64,000 nt of DNA from Steromphala cineraria. Lineage: Eukaryota > Mollusca > Gastropoda > Trochida > Trochidae. The position numbers were made by a program, and so were the translations under genes. Below the pieces are notes generated by a model. That model saw only the letters and a program-made list of their open reading frames with translations. It had not been told where the DNA came from and made no database searches. The stretch spans positions 65,445,971-65,509,970 of the forward strand of contig OU744720.1 in the NCBI GenBank assembly GCA_916613615.1, read 5' to 3'. Shown here piece after piece: positions 30,341 through 43,400 of this stretch; the stretch's first letter is position 1; each line of letters begins with the position of its first letter.

Positions 30341-33080
30341 TCACAGTAGCCAATCAGAAACGAGTATTTCGCACATTTATGGTATAATCATTCATAAACT
30401 TGCACCATCATTGTACGAATATACATTTGTTGTCTAAATCGTGCTACTGATGGTCAAACAGACACACATATAGCTAGGTTTCGTTGATATTAAACAGGTA
30501 TTTTTTATCATTGCTGCGATGTCACGGTTACTCATTGATAGGTTCCCATCTTATAATTTGACTATTATTTGGGCTTCCACAAGGCTATTTTTTTCAAACT
30601 GTTTGTACTAGAAAAACGTAGTATCAGATAACTGACATAAGATTGGTTCTCTATGAGAACACAAAGAGGATAAAGAATGAAAAACAATAGTTATAGCTAT
30701 GGATGGTTTCATGACACCGTATGACGCATTGGATTTGCATTTACAGCTTAGCAGACGTTAGTAGCTTCAGAAATATTTTCAGCATAAATTCAGCATGATA
30801 TTGTTGGATATGTAAGCCATTTCATTATTATACTTGTGAAAATATTCATTGAGTGTATTTGAATATATTTGACCGTTAATGGTATACCACATTTATGTGC
30901 ATTGCAGTAACGTGTCATCCTGAATAAAAGGAGTATTATTATCTGTTACCTGGTAGTTATATTTAAGGATGAATCCATATTGTTATTGGCGTGTTTATTA
31001 CTATTCTTCCACTAAATTTTGGACTTAGATACAGCCAAAACGGCTGCTTCAAATACACTCAAACTTTAAGTCTTGTAGACCTTTGCGACGCAAAGCTTTT
31101 GAGCCAAATCGGCCAATTCATTAAAGGTCAAGTTCGGATCTTAAAGCCAAAAGTTAACATGTTTTTTTAAAGATGCACTTAGAGACCCGAATATTTCCTT
31201 AAAGGTGTGCATTACAAAATAATGTGAAAAAATAAAGCATGGCAATTTCGTAGGTCACGTAGTTTGGATCCCATCTTGATTCAAAGCACTCTTTAAGAAA
31301 ATTGGACCGCATGCACATTTGAGAAAACACTGCTCGTCAAATAATGGTACTAGAGAGCTAAAAACTTACACATCATGTAACTGAGATATTGGCCCATTAC
31401 AAACTGTTATAGAATGTGAAAGTAAAAAATACTTTTTCTGTAGCATCCTTTCAAATTTTGCGTTTTTCAAAAAATCAATTTTCAAGGGCAGATATCTAAA
31501 AACCTGACAGACGAATTTCATGAATTTTACATTGGAGCTAGACATGACCATGCAAGATAAAAAGATAAAATCGCTCGCGAACAGTCACTTCCGGTCGCCA
31601 TGAAGCATTTTCCTAACATGGATCCTTTCCAATGCTGCTTTTGCTTGTTGCTTCACGGTAGTTTCAAGAAATTTTCAGGAATGATTGTTTACATTAATAC
31701 CATCTTCCTACGCAGAGCCTAAAAGGCCAGTTTCCAAACTGTCATTTTATGCCTTGCTGCATAGCCTTGAGTTTTCTGTGCTTGGTCTCTACTCTGTAGG
31801 GGCACTATAGCAGCACAGAAAAGTAAAGTCTCTGCAGCAAGGGCGTTCTATTTAATTTTATACTCTTCATTTTCGATGCGTTTCTCAATGAATACCTTTG
31901 CCTTGTGTTGTTTCTTGTCTGTTGTTGCATGTATTTGATTTATATTTTATTTTGTCTGTTATTGCTATGCCCTACAAAAATATCACATGTTGCAGATAAA
32001 TCACCGTCAGGTTGGCAGTAACATCCTTAACAGTTAAATTAAAATAGCGCACCCAAGAAAAAGGGTATGGCTCCAATTCCAACAAAAAACAATGTTCTGA
32101 CGTTTTAAATGATGAAAACGGGTTAAAAAAGTATAGAATAGTATACTACTGAATCACGATATGTATTATCAAACCAGACATGTGTCCTCTAATAAAAATC
32201 TTTGTTTAGTTATTGCAAGCAATCGTTATCACCAGTATTATTTGTTTGCGTTGTTGTTACACCCTATCAATATTAATGAGAATGAGTGTCATCTTGAATT
32301 TCACCGTTACATCAATATTTGTTATTGATGTGCATTAGTCAAGTTTAATAGCTACTGGTGATTTGTCTATTCTTGTTTGCTTCGTATTTGTTTTTGACAC
32401 TGTTAGAGATATTACAATGAATGCATTTGACAAACATGGCATATCTTGCAATCAAACCTTTGTTGTATCGTACGTGACTAACTCTCATTCAGGGAGCATA
32501 ACTCATTACTTTAGAGGTTGACAAAGAGTTATAAAAAGGGTATAAACAATACTACCTTTATGTTGATTAAAGTGCATTACATTTGTTCAGCATTATTTCA
32601 TGTCGATTGTGGAGGTTTTCATTTTGCAATGATCTGGTCAAATAGATCTAATAAAAGAAATCTGCGGCGTGTTTTAAAACAAATCTTTCCTGTGTTTTCC
32701 AAATGATAATTGATGCATAAACTGTTGTCCTAAGACCTTCGTAGTTGATGCTTATCGTATCTCGTCCACAACTTTGTGTGAGTGCTTTGAGTTTACATGG
32801 TGGAATGAAATGTAGAAATTGCTGCTGAACTGTGTTTAACTGTGCAAGTTTTTTAATGTAATATATCATTTGGGATATTGTGAAATGGTCACCTTTCATC
32901 AAATATCCTATTGCTAAACATTTAGATCAATAACATGTTCATGAACTTCCAGCTATAAACGGTTTGCCATCACTAATAATTATTGTCATGTACAAAAGTA
33001 GTTAAAAAAAAACCTTCATAAATATAAAGAATTTAAGCTATCTTTCCCAAAAAAGTTAAGGTTAAGTTAAGGTAATATAA
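30341..33080. other. AT-rich region, nothing firmly recognised
   Basis: A short open frame begins at an ATG near 31600 (MKHFPNMDPFQCC) in a locally CpG-containing context, but no supporting exon was seen. The rest shows nothing. Confidence 0.5.
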
Positions 33081-33219
33081 GTTACCATGTGTTCGCGAGT
33101 TTGATATGGAGATTTATAATGTATCCGAGTTCAATATCAAACGAGAACGAAGTTCGAGTTTGATGTTTAACTCGGACACATGATAAATCTCCATATCAAA
33201 CTCTCGGACACATGGTAAC
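33081..33219. repeat. Fold-back inverted repeat
   Basis: GTTACCATGTGTTCGCGAGT ... and its inverse ... CTCGGACACATGGTAAC enclose repeated TTTGATATGGAGATTTAT / ATAAATCTCCATATCAAA arms and GAACGAAGTTC at the centre. 139 bp, imperfect near the middle. Confidence 0.8.
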
Positions 33220-33374
33220 GAATTTATCTCGACGAAGACCTTTTCTAAATGCTTTAAATCTGGCTTGAAAGATGAGATTGGCCAAAATGGCGTCTGATCA
33301 GATCAGTGTTTCTCTTTTATTTAGTTTTTTACAAATATAATTTTTAAACCATCGTGTTGATGACCAAAAGTATG

Positions 33375-33408
33375 GTCTAGTACCGGAGCGAAGCGCACGG
33401 TACTAGAC
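33375..33408. repeat. Short perfect hairpin
   Basis: GTCTAGTACCG and CGGTACTAGAC form an 11-bp stem around GAGCGAAGCGCA. It lies at the start of a CpG-richer stretch. Confidence 0.8.
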
Positions 33409-33538
33409 GGAAATTTAGAATTAACGAAAAAAAATCAAAATACCGAGCAATGCGGGCAATCCTAAATTTTGATTGTTTGGTCACGTGACCTCATGCATTC
33501 GCACCACTTTCGATTTCGTAAGAAACCCCGTAACTGTC

Positions 33539-33593
33539 ATGGCGGACTGTCGAGTGGGGGCGAGCGAGTTTGATAGTGTCGGAGTTAAGACAG
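33539..33593 (+). CDS. Candidate first coding exon, family unknown
   Basis: The ATG at 33539 sits in a good initiation context (GTCATGG) and opens 18 codons (MADCRVGASEFDSVGVKT) plus one base, ending in a donor-like ACAG|GTATCA. The surrounding ~200 bp are clearly richer in CpG than the rest of the window and contain a CACGTGAC motif upstream, which would fit a promoter. If GT at 33594 is not used, the frame runs to a TAG about 45 nt on, with another donor-like CAG|GTTGGT on the way. No downstream exon was found. Confidence 0.3.
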
Positions 33594-33649
33594 GTATCAT
33601 AACAGAATGTACAGGTTGGTTTAAGAGTTCAATAAACAACTAGCGCTTA

Positions 33650-36607
33650 CTTTTAACTTAACTGATGTTCAAAGATCGGCTTTCTGTTTTCATAATTTGA
33701 ATCTTGAGCTCGGTGGTAGACAACCTCGCTGCGAGTGAGCGGGTCAACATGCCGTTGAGATGCGGTATGACTTGCTAATGTATTTTAGCGGTACCAATCT
33801 TTTACTAGAAGAACATTTTACTTATAACAGTAAAGTTATTACATAAAGTTGACTTTAGCATGTACAGGGCAATTCACCAAGCATACATGACGTTACAGTA
33901 ATCGAACGTAGCGTAGCCTTGTTTACCGAACAAAGGCCAAGGAAGATAACTCTTGACACTCCGTCGTTGCTTGTTACTAGGGGAGCGCGTGGCCCAGTTT
34001 AACATAGCTAAATATACCTACGGCACGTGACCTGTATTGACTAATGGTAAACCGACATTGCTGTGCAAGTGGAGATAAAGTGGAAATATACTACAAAAGA
34101 TGTTAAAATCAAAGTTTCTTTGTCCTATGGACTTAGCTTTCTGATCAATATAACCTGAAAGCATTAACATTAACATGGATATTAATTATGACCAGGTCAC
34201 CATCAAAGTTCTAAACATAATTGATAATTCACATGGCCACAGAGACTATACTCAATATGTTTTGATTATTTTTGTACCAGATAGATGATGAAAATGGAAT
34301 TATAATAGTGCAGTAACTTTAATTATTGGAACAAATGTTACAAAATCTTCATGTCTAGCCATCTGAGTACATTTACACATCAGTAGGAAATGGATATTAA
34401 TCAGGTTTGATGATCGGCTAAACATGGCTAATCAGTAAAGCACCTGTGGTTTTATATTGAAGGGTTTTCTCTGCTGGGCGTGGAATAATTGGCATCTGGA
34501 AACAAGGGGTTCATATAAACGTCATTGAACTGCCTTGACCCAAACATAAACCAGTTCTAATACATATAGAATCCATGGAATCTGTTCTTTCACAGATCTA
34601 CATTTATTTCATTAGTTGACATAAATCAAATTGCGCAGGACTAAGTGTTATCCTGTTCACGTTTTAAACTGACAACCTGGGAAATAAAAAAAACCTCATG
34701 GATCATTTGTATAAAATTTCAATCCAATGATTATCTTAAATGTAAGAATCAACCTCTTTAATACGGTTTACTATCTCGTATGCATTCCATTTGCAAACGA
34801 ATTCTTCTTTTTCTTTTGATACATGATACTTTCATTTTTTATACATGAATATATACAGATACCAGAACATAATAAGTAATTAGGCATGAAAAAACAATAA
34901 CTAAAGTTATTATTCCAATCCAATTGAAGTATTTGTTATATGATTGTTCATATCCAGTCAAATCGGCAACAAAGGGCAATACAGGGACCAACCTAAGACC
35001 TTGCTGTACAGAAGACCTTTATAATGAGTTCTGTAAAATGTAAAATAATAATGGTTATAAGAAAAATGATCAATATCAACAGATTGATACATCATTACAT
35101 TGTTTCAAACCTCTTTTTAAACATCGGTTATTTACACAATCACTGATTTTTATTGTTCTTTGGTACATTTGCCATCTTTAACATTCCTCTCTTTACTGAT
35201 TGCAAAACAGTAGATACATTAAAATCGATTTTGAATTCACCAAATCAAAAAGTTACATAATTCTTATCTATTATCTAATATTTGTATAATGTTTGCACTG
35301 ATATTAAAGCATGCTTCCATACAAGTTGTAAAAATATTAACATAAACGTACTGACAATATGTTTAGAATAATAAAATGCTATTTCAATGCAATATTTAAA
35401 GATATCATTTTCTTAGATATTAAATGATAATTAAAATGGTAATGATAAGAACCCTATGAAAGGGAAATATATGTTAAGATGCACGTTTTATTTGTATTGT
35501 CTATAGGCTAATGTCTGTTTTAAACAAAGTATATATTACACTGAATCATAAAAGGTGTTTAGGAATGTGATCTTGCACTGAAAAGCAGATTTATTTGTTG
35601 CAAAACATTAGTAAACTTTTGGTTAGGATTACAAAACTTAAAAATGATTCCAATAGCTTTTCATATCATACTGAACCTAAATGCATGGTTGTTATCATAA
35701 AGATGATTGATGCTTATCGTGGCCAAATGGTGAAATGCATGGTGACTGCTTGCTAGCGATCGCGATGAGTATTTGCAACTAATCATATATCTAAAGGAAA
35801 ATGAAGCAGCACTTCAGAGAGAACATGGATAAAAGACGATGTTTAGACTGTCATCGGTAAATCCTGAACACTGCATCATCAAAGGTGTCCATGCAGACAT
35901 GACATTAGAGACGAGCGTTTCCTAAATAATGCATGAGAATGCTGATCCGTGGAGATTTGCAACATCATTGCAGTAATATTCAACTATTGTCAGAGAGACT
36001 CTTGTCACAGATGATTTAACAACTGAAATAAGTTCACAAAATATATTGTAGTTGTCAATGCAGTTGACATTTGAGACGTGTTATTATGACGATACAAATT
36101 ATGATTACCTGATGATTGCTTCTATCATAGTATTTTTATCATTAATGGCATTGTATTGATTCCATCTAATTAACGTTGTAAAAATAAATATAATAAGAAA
36201 AATAAAGAATGAAAACAAGTCCGAAACTCACCGTATTTTCGATGAGTTTCCAAATGCCTTCTTGTATTTGGTCAGTTGTAGCATGTATTGAAATAAATAT
36301 CTCGACTGGGTGTAAATTCAAATGCCCTGCACTAGTTTGAAAAAATCAATTCTTGATAACGTTTAAACCGTAAGGAAATTCTAAAAACGGAAAAAGGCAG
36401 GACGTCCTCAACTGTTTCTTTCGATGCATTTTCTCAATAATGCTTATTTGCCTAGCCGTTAAATGGCCTGATGTAGGAGGATTGAAGTTTCGAGTTTCTT
36501 TTCAATATGTAATTTCGCCTAAAATCCGAAATAATCCATATTTAAGAAATTGCCGTAATTATAGCAATTCATTTATGTATGTTATCTCTCTCTTTGAGTA
36601 TTGTTTA
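33650..36607. other. AT-rich region, nothing recognised
   Basis: A weak tRNA-like A box (GAGCTCGGTGGTAGACA) occurs near 33708 without a clear B box. No frame above 60 codons looks real. Confidence 0.5.
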
Positions 36608-36989
36608 TTAAAAGTCAAGTAACACCAGAATTGCCGCACCGTCTCTGTCTACTGCTTGCAGGATATCATTCTTCACTTTTGTGAGAGCTGTCTCTCTACT
36701 GTGGAGGTCTCGGTGGGCTGACTGCATATCTTCATAGTATCCATTGCTTGACATGTGCTGTTTCGGTCTTTTCGCAACGACTCGTTCTGTGAGTTTGGAA
36801 AGATGGATTGGACACAGGACGGTAATTGTTGAGTTTTTCGTGGTCAAGACTAGGTTTTTTCAACAATGGAGAGATACTTGCTTCATTCGTTGCAACTGGA
36901 ACAGTGGCTTCAGTTAGTGAAATGTTAACAAGGTCAGTAAAGAAGGGGATTACTGTAGTCTGACACTGCTTTAATAACCATGTTGGCAT
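36608..36989 (-). pseudogene. CR1-like LINE reverse transcriptase fragment
   Basis: Two overlapping minus-strand frames share one RT segment: LVNISLTEATVPV, SISPLLKKPSLD and LNNYRPVSN in one, then SKLTERVVAKR, HMSSNGYYEDMQSAHRDLHS and KNDILQAVDRDGAAILVLLD in the other. This is the conserved N-terminal half of a CR1-type RT, up to the LVLLD that leads into the first catalytic Asp. One frameshift near 36845 separates the parts, and the copy is truncated on both sides. Confidence 0.75.
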
Positions 36990-39900
36990 GGCACAAGCAA
37001 TGAATTATCGTTATCATCAAACATGGTTTTTCTATTATGTATTCATAATCTGCTCTTTACAAGTATAATTGTCACCCGAAAGTGATAACGATCATGGTAA
37101 TCTCATGTGTGGTGACTAAATACATGTCTGAACTAGTTTGGTCATGTTTTAGAAGAAAGATGAGACACATGACTATGACATGGCTATAAATCATAAAAAG
37201 AAAAGAGTTTATTTTCACTATGTCATCAACAAATCATTGACACTGTATCATCGAAGGCAACTTTACAATACAGGGATAGCTGTAGTCTTCACACATATGG
37301 CATTATATATCGACGTGTACAAATTATGCATGGTAATGAGACCACTTATTATGCCATTGTTACAGAAATAAAGAAATAAAGATACACACTTTATTCAATA
37401 TACAATCATCAAACATATTTACATGAGATTAAACTGTATCAAATAATAATTAAGTCTCAAAATGAATAAAGGTAATAGGATGTCAGAAATGCAAATCTTA
37501 CAAAAATTAATATAAACTTTAACTTTAGATGGAGTACACAATACGGAAGGTAGAGAATACAATGCTTAACATTTTCGATAATATGCAAATTTAGATTTAA
37601 ATTTCTAACATGTCACATATCAAGTTGTCATAGCTATCAGAAGAATTCAGAAATCCAGAATTCAATTGTAAATCAAATTGTAACGTGTGTTTATTTTATA
37701 TTTCCGAAACTTTACGCTAGATTAGAAATCCCATTAATTAGAATAGGATTGTTTATTTTAAATTCGTGTTTGGTACACAAGTCAACAGAAAAGTCGTTAT
37801 TAATGCATATCTTCATGTTTAAATTCATAGATGGTTCCTGCCATATTCTGCCATAACAAATCGTGTTTTCATAGTTTGACAGATATCCGTGTTTTAACAA
37901 TTTTTATTTATATTGACTGAAAAGTCAAAGAGGAACACTGAAAATAACTTTAGTGGATATATAACATCAATTCTTGACAATGATTTCAGAAGAACAGAAG
38001 GTGTGAGCAGTCAGCATCAACTGTCCGGGAATCTTCTCCACTGTTAATAATCTATGACTTTCTGTTATCAACGCAAAAGCAAAACAGATCAAATCAAACT
38101 TTCACTACATAAGTTAAGATTCATAATGTGTTATCATATTTCTAAGTCATACTAGTAAGCCGTAAGAATTTTGGCAAAACATTATATCAGGTGCCGAAAT
38201 TTCGAAAACATTATTTTTCTATAAAACCCTTCAAAGTAATCAACAGCTTTAGGTAATATTTGTTCCTTTGCACAAAGTCAATATAATGATGCCGATTATA
38301 TTATCAGGGAGTCAATATTGAACATTTTCATCGAAAATCTAAATTAAAAAATTATTACCCCATCTGTCTGCGAGCAGACAATCCCAGAATATGGAATTAG
38401 AATGATCAGTACACATGGATAAGCGATGATCCCTTGTCGATACTGCTTGTTTTACAAATGTATTTGATTTACGTCCAAACAGAATTCATATTAAATGGTA
38501 TTTCCACTAAGATACACTGGCAAGTGAACAAACTTAAGGTACGCAGATGAATAGTTTAGTAAAGGTCATATAAATCATCTTTAATGATGCATTTTTTCAA
38601 ATAAATTTTCCATTCATGTTTTAGACATTATTCATATACATGTAGCGTGACCATTACCTTATATCATTTGAGTATAGATCTAAATATTTCTGTTATAACT
38701 GATGACGCGAAAGAACCCTTTTTATTCGTTTCACAATAAAGAGAAATATTAAGTAACCATTTTTATAGCGCCGCTTATTATATGATTCAACCTTTTTATT
38801 CTGCTTATGTTTGAAGAAGATCAGTGTATGAACATTACATCATGTATCCATGTTGCCAAAATAATCGCAAAATGAACTTGCTGCATTTGAATATTTTCCC
38901 TCATTATCAAAATACTAAAGTTCATGAATATACCAGTCATGCTTTTGCTGAAATATAAATTTCCAATGCTATTACTCACCACATTAAATAAAGAAGATGT
39001 GCGTGACATGTGCTGACAACATCCAATTCAGTTAATGTTATAACAAAAGCTTATTGTAGGATTACTTGGTTGCTTATCAGGCCGGTGGTCTTATGCAAAG
39101 CTAATCATTTTTACTGTTTTATCGATATACATGTATGTAGAAAGGAAATGCCATTCAATATTGACGATAGCAACCTGAACGTATTACCTAATAAGAGAGC
39201 ACAACCAATGAGATTAGATACCTAATGCTACAGACAACTTGTAATACATGTAATTCTTTGCTAGTAATATTCAACTTTCAAATAACTAACACTTTGTTCG
39301 ATATCTTTAGCTGCCAAATAATCAGTAGATATTACAAAAGAAGACACAGCAACAGTCGTTTGCTACCCTTTCCTAAATAATGACAACCAAATGTTACGTT
39401 AAGACGATATTTTAAAAAATGTTAATGATACGGCCCATTATGAACGCCAGGGAAACAAGCAACAGCATAATGTTTTGTTATTATGAATGCGATCAAAAGA
39501 ATTCATTACTAATATCTCCATCGTTTTTATGTAACGAATCACCATGTTACCAAACGTTGAATTAGGGAAAAGGCGACCTTTATTGTATGTTTATTGGATA
39601 TGATCAAGTTACAAACACGTCTTACATTTTGGGGTCTACCTTATCTACAAAATAATAGAGTTGCTACAATATCCATGGTAGTCCATTACTTAATGATAGG
39701 ATTTTCACAAAGTAGGTAAAAGCAATCTGGTTGTCCATTTATCTCAACCGACGTCATCGTCTGGAAATTAAGCAACAACTTATCTTGTTTCTAAACTAGG
39801 CTTTCATTTCACTAGTTAATCTCTGTTTGGAGAAGGTTTGAATCCCTGAGGTGGGAACATTGTTAATTAGTGTTTGTTTCAAATGTCAACGATAGCGTTA

Positions 39901-40471
39901 ACAAGATCAATACGTGAAGAATCACAGGAAACAGTAGGAAACAGTGTAGTGAGTTAAAGGTCAGTTACACATTCAAAAATTATTAACATATAATTTCTCG
40001 AGAAGCCCAGATGAGATTACAGTTTCATGTATGTATGAATGCAAGCACACGTTCATACTATAATTGCAGATACATGTCACGTTGATTCCCTTGGCATTAC
40101 TAGCAATACGATTATTGTTGATTGTATCATTGTTTGCCAGACTAGGAAATGTATCTCAGTGTTAAGGAAACATTGTTTCGCACATAGGAAGGAATATAAA
40201 CTCATATCCATCAATACTGCAGTCAATGTTAACTGGACAGGTTCATTAAGCCAGTCCATTATTATTGAGCCTAAGAAAGTGGACATGTAAAAGACTCTGT
40301 AGGAAGGCTCTTCATCAAATACGTTACACAATTTATCAAAACGTTAAGAGATCATTCAAGTTTAAGAAAGCTTACCAAAAAAAAGCATTGCATTTTCTAT
40401 TATCTCTGATGCAACTTATAATGGGGAAAAATAAGAAATAAATATGTTGCTCTTTTGAAGGACGTTTTACA
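36990..40471. other. AT-rich region, nothing recognised
   Basis: Only short random frames; no repeat boundary or exon supported. Confidence 0.55.
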
Positions 40472-40825
40472 GGGGCAGTAGCACGTTTTTATTATTATTT
40501 TATATTTTAAATATTCACTGATAATTGTACTTTAATGCTAAATGCAATATAGTGATAGTGTGAAAAATCTCATAACACAAACCAATTATCCATAGTCAGA
40601 GGACAAAGTATTAAGATTCACCTAAAATCCATGGGCAGCGATTTTGTGTGAACAGCTTTAATTCATTTTTTGTAAGAAAAGGGAATCGCCTGGCTACACT
40701 TTACAGTATATATTTAAATTATTACTGCTCCATTTAGTTTAAATGCATTTTCTTTCAAATGGAACCATTACTTTTCATTTTCCTGACATAACCTTATATT
40801 CCCCCAAAACACGTGCTACTGCCCC
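40472..40825 (-). mobile_element. MITE-like element, copy 2, inverted ends
   Basis: Terminal inverted repeats GGGGCAGTAGCACGTTTT (left) and AAAACACGTGCTACTGCCCC (right), 354 bp overall. It contains the blocks of the element at 24061-24390 in inverted orientation (CTATCC/ATCCATAGTC, AAGATTCACCTAAAATCCAT, TTAATTCATTTTTTGTAAG). It is non-coding; the mobilising transposase is not evident. Confidence 0.75.
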
Positions 40826-40989
40826 TTTAAGTGATACTTAAGTTAATGACTTACGTTATATATGTTATTATGGCTACTTCAATTTAATAGGCTGCCATCT
40901 GATCAAACCTGATAGTAAATGAAGAATATTATATCCAGTGAAGTAATAAAATCTGATGGTGGTTTGGGCAAGAATTGAAAATATGAACT

Positions 40990-42330
40990 TATTTGGAGAT
41001 TGCTAATGTTTTAATTACTGTTATTTTTCCAAAAAGACTTTTTCTCCAAGATGCTAAGAGTCTATTGATTTCTGTTGGTCTCTTTCTAGTGTTTATTACC
41101 GATGAAATTTTATACCAAAACATCAAAACAAATTTGGAATGATAAAAATAATAAAACCGAAAGAAACGTAATAAAAAACAAATATGACGAAGGAGGATTG
41201 AAATGTTTGACATAAATAGATTTATTGATGCTTTAAAGTTATCTTTAGATCTTACGTTCAAAAAGGTTATAAGAACAATCCCTGCAAAATACCTTTTAAT
41301 GCTATTTTCAATTTTGGAGTAAATTCTCAAATTGTATTAAAGATCAAAAATCCCTTTTGACATGATGTGCTTAGAATATGGAAACAACTTCACCAACAGC
41401 ATGATGTTGAACCAGATAACATTGATGAAAGTTTAACTCAATCCCTGTTGTTCAACCACAATTATAAAAACTCTAAACACTACTTAAAGAATTGGGCAGA
41501 GAAAGAATTATAAATATCAGAGGCATATGTCATTAAAATGGCCTATTATCATTAGAATATTTAACAGAAAAGTATCTTGCAAAAGACACTTTCTTAGATC
41601 TAAGATATTAAGTGCACTTATTACCTGAATCATGGAAACATACCATTAAACATTGCCATTCTATCCCAGGCAGGAATTTAAATATCAATTCTTGCCAGTT
41701 AAACCTTTTGGATAGATCAAAAGGCTGTAGGATCTTTTATGATGAACTTATTTTGAATGCAAAACAGCCCAAAATTTGTAATATACAGCAGATTTATTTC
41801 CTCGAATTGACTTTGAATGGAAAAATATATTTACAGTATATAAAAAGGGTCTACAAGATATAAAGGTAATTGATTTCCAATACAAATTTCTACATAAAAC
41901 ATGAGTTGCTCAGAATGAAAAAGGTTGATAATAGTTTGTGTTGTTTTTGTAATGATAGAGATGAAAATCTGTGTCATGTGTACTGGGAATGTCAGGTGAC
42001 CCAAACTTTTTGAAATTTTTTTTATATATCCACATCCAACTGTTTCAAAATACATGATCTGGTTTGGTACACTACATCACATTAGACTACTGAATCATAG
42101 TATCATCTCTGCAAAGAGGCATATGAACTTATGAAGTATAAAAATAAACTTTCCAATCTTCACTTATATAATACAAACTCTGAAGCAAATATTTTTTGGT
42201 AAATCTAATTCAAAAAAGAAAAATGATTTAGAAAATTTTAATCGCAGAGAAACCCTCTCCTATCATTACCTTCTGACAAATATGACTTTTACTTGCTGCA
42301 TCCATGAAATATACTTTGTTATGGATTATG
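40990..42330 (+). pseudogene. L1/Tx1-like LINE ORF2, C-terminal part
   Basis: Plus-strand translation, after allowing for many stops, gives FIWND.NNKT.RNVIKNKYDEGGLKCL (the 'Y..GGL' block after RT), SLEYLTEKYLAKDTFL, then a frame at 41612-41863 ending LNGKIYLQYIKRVYKI. Next come KHELLRMKKVDNSLCCFCND and ENLCHVYWECQV, the C-x2-C / H-x-x-W-x-C block typical of L1/Tx1 ORF2 C-termini, and CKEAYELMKYKNKLSNL. The domain order is right but the copy is dead and 5'-truncated. Confidence 0.65.
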
Positions 42331-43040
42331 TAATTATGTGTATTACTATTATCACAACCTTAACCCAAAACCCTTCCATCTATTGTTATGCCATGACAAC
42401 TATGTATATACACATATATATATATTTATGTATCTATGTAATCTTTGGAACCAACAAAAATGGATAGCAAATTATTGAAGTTACATGTATTTATTTGTAG
42501 CAAGCAGATAGCACAAGCTTGTGTGAAACTTTTCACTGATTGTGTTTAGTGTTTAATTGTTTAGTAGTTGATTTTAACAATTTATGCAAATGTTTATCAG
42601 CATTTTTATTTTTAAGTCAGCCAATGGCCATTCTATACAAGTTACAGGAGACAAGTACTGTTTTTGTTCTACAGTGTGCATAAGGTTCGATGTAGCTGGT
42701 AAAACGGGTGTACCTTATGGCATGATTATTGGTATAAATCGTTTCACATTTTATGTTAGTCAGTTTACAAACAAGCTAGTAAATCCTATTTAAAACGCAT
42801 TGTAAGGTCTACTTTCGTCCACATTTTGGTGCACGTCTTTTATTGGTTATATGAATGAAAATCCGTAATGTATTTGATGATAAAAGTATGGAAACTGAAT
42901 TTTGAAGCTAATTTGACAAATGACTAGGGACTTCAAAACTATTAAATCTGATCGCACATGACTTAAATGTATGTATGCAGACGTTATTACTTTAAGTTAT
43001 AAAACAATATATTATACAGAGGGACATGGCTTTGAGTAAT
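42331..43040. other. AT-rich spacer, nothing recognised
   Basis: A TA-rich run lies at about 42400-42435; nothing else was identified. Confidence 0.5.
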
Positions 43041-43134
43041 ATTTTATGTGCTCTGCACGACGTTGTCATACAAATACGGTAATGAGAAATCTATTTTTGA
43101 GCTCATTTGAAACACCCGATTGGCGCATGGCATG

Positions 43135-43400
43135 GCATGGTAGCTTTGGTGGCCCCGTGGCCCCTAATAAGGACAACTGGGGCCACACCCTTAACACTTA
43201 TTCTCAACCTCTTCTCAAGAAGCAAAAGGCACAGAAAGCTGAAACCTTGTGTGCATACTCCTTGACTAGTGAGGGTTATCATTTATAGCTTTGGTGGCCC
43301 CTGTTGCTCATTATACGAGCGACATCCTATTTTCGTCTTTTTCTCAAGCAGCATCAGCTGAAACTTTGTGTTGACACCCTAAAGCAAAATTGATATGAAG
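43135..43400 (+). repeat. Diverged tandem repeat, ~145-bp period
   Basis: GTAGCTTTGGTGGCCCC at about 43140 recurs as TAGCTTTGGTGGCCCC at about 43288. CAGAAAGCTGAAACCTTGTG at about 43232 recurs as ATCAGCTGAAACTTTGTG near 43345. The 80-codon plus-strand frame at 43046-43288 crosses one unit and has no family likeness. Confidence 0.5.

Noticed and set aside
31600..31700. Second candidate first exon (MKHFPNMDPFQCC...)
   Set aside because: The donor site is weak, the frame short and the context less CpG-rich than at 33539.
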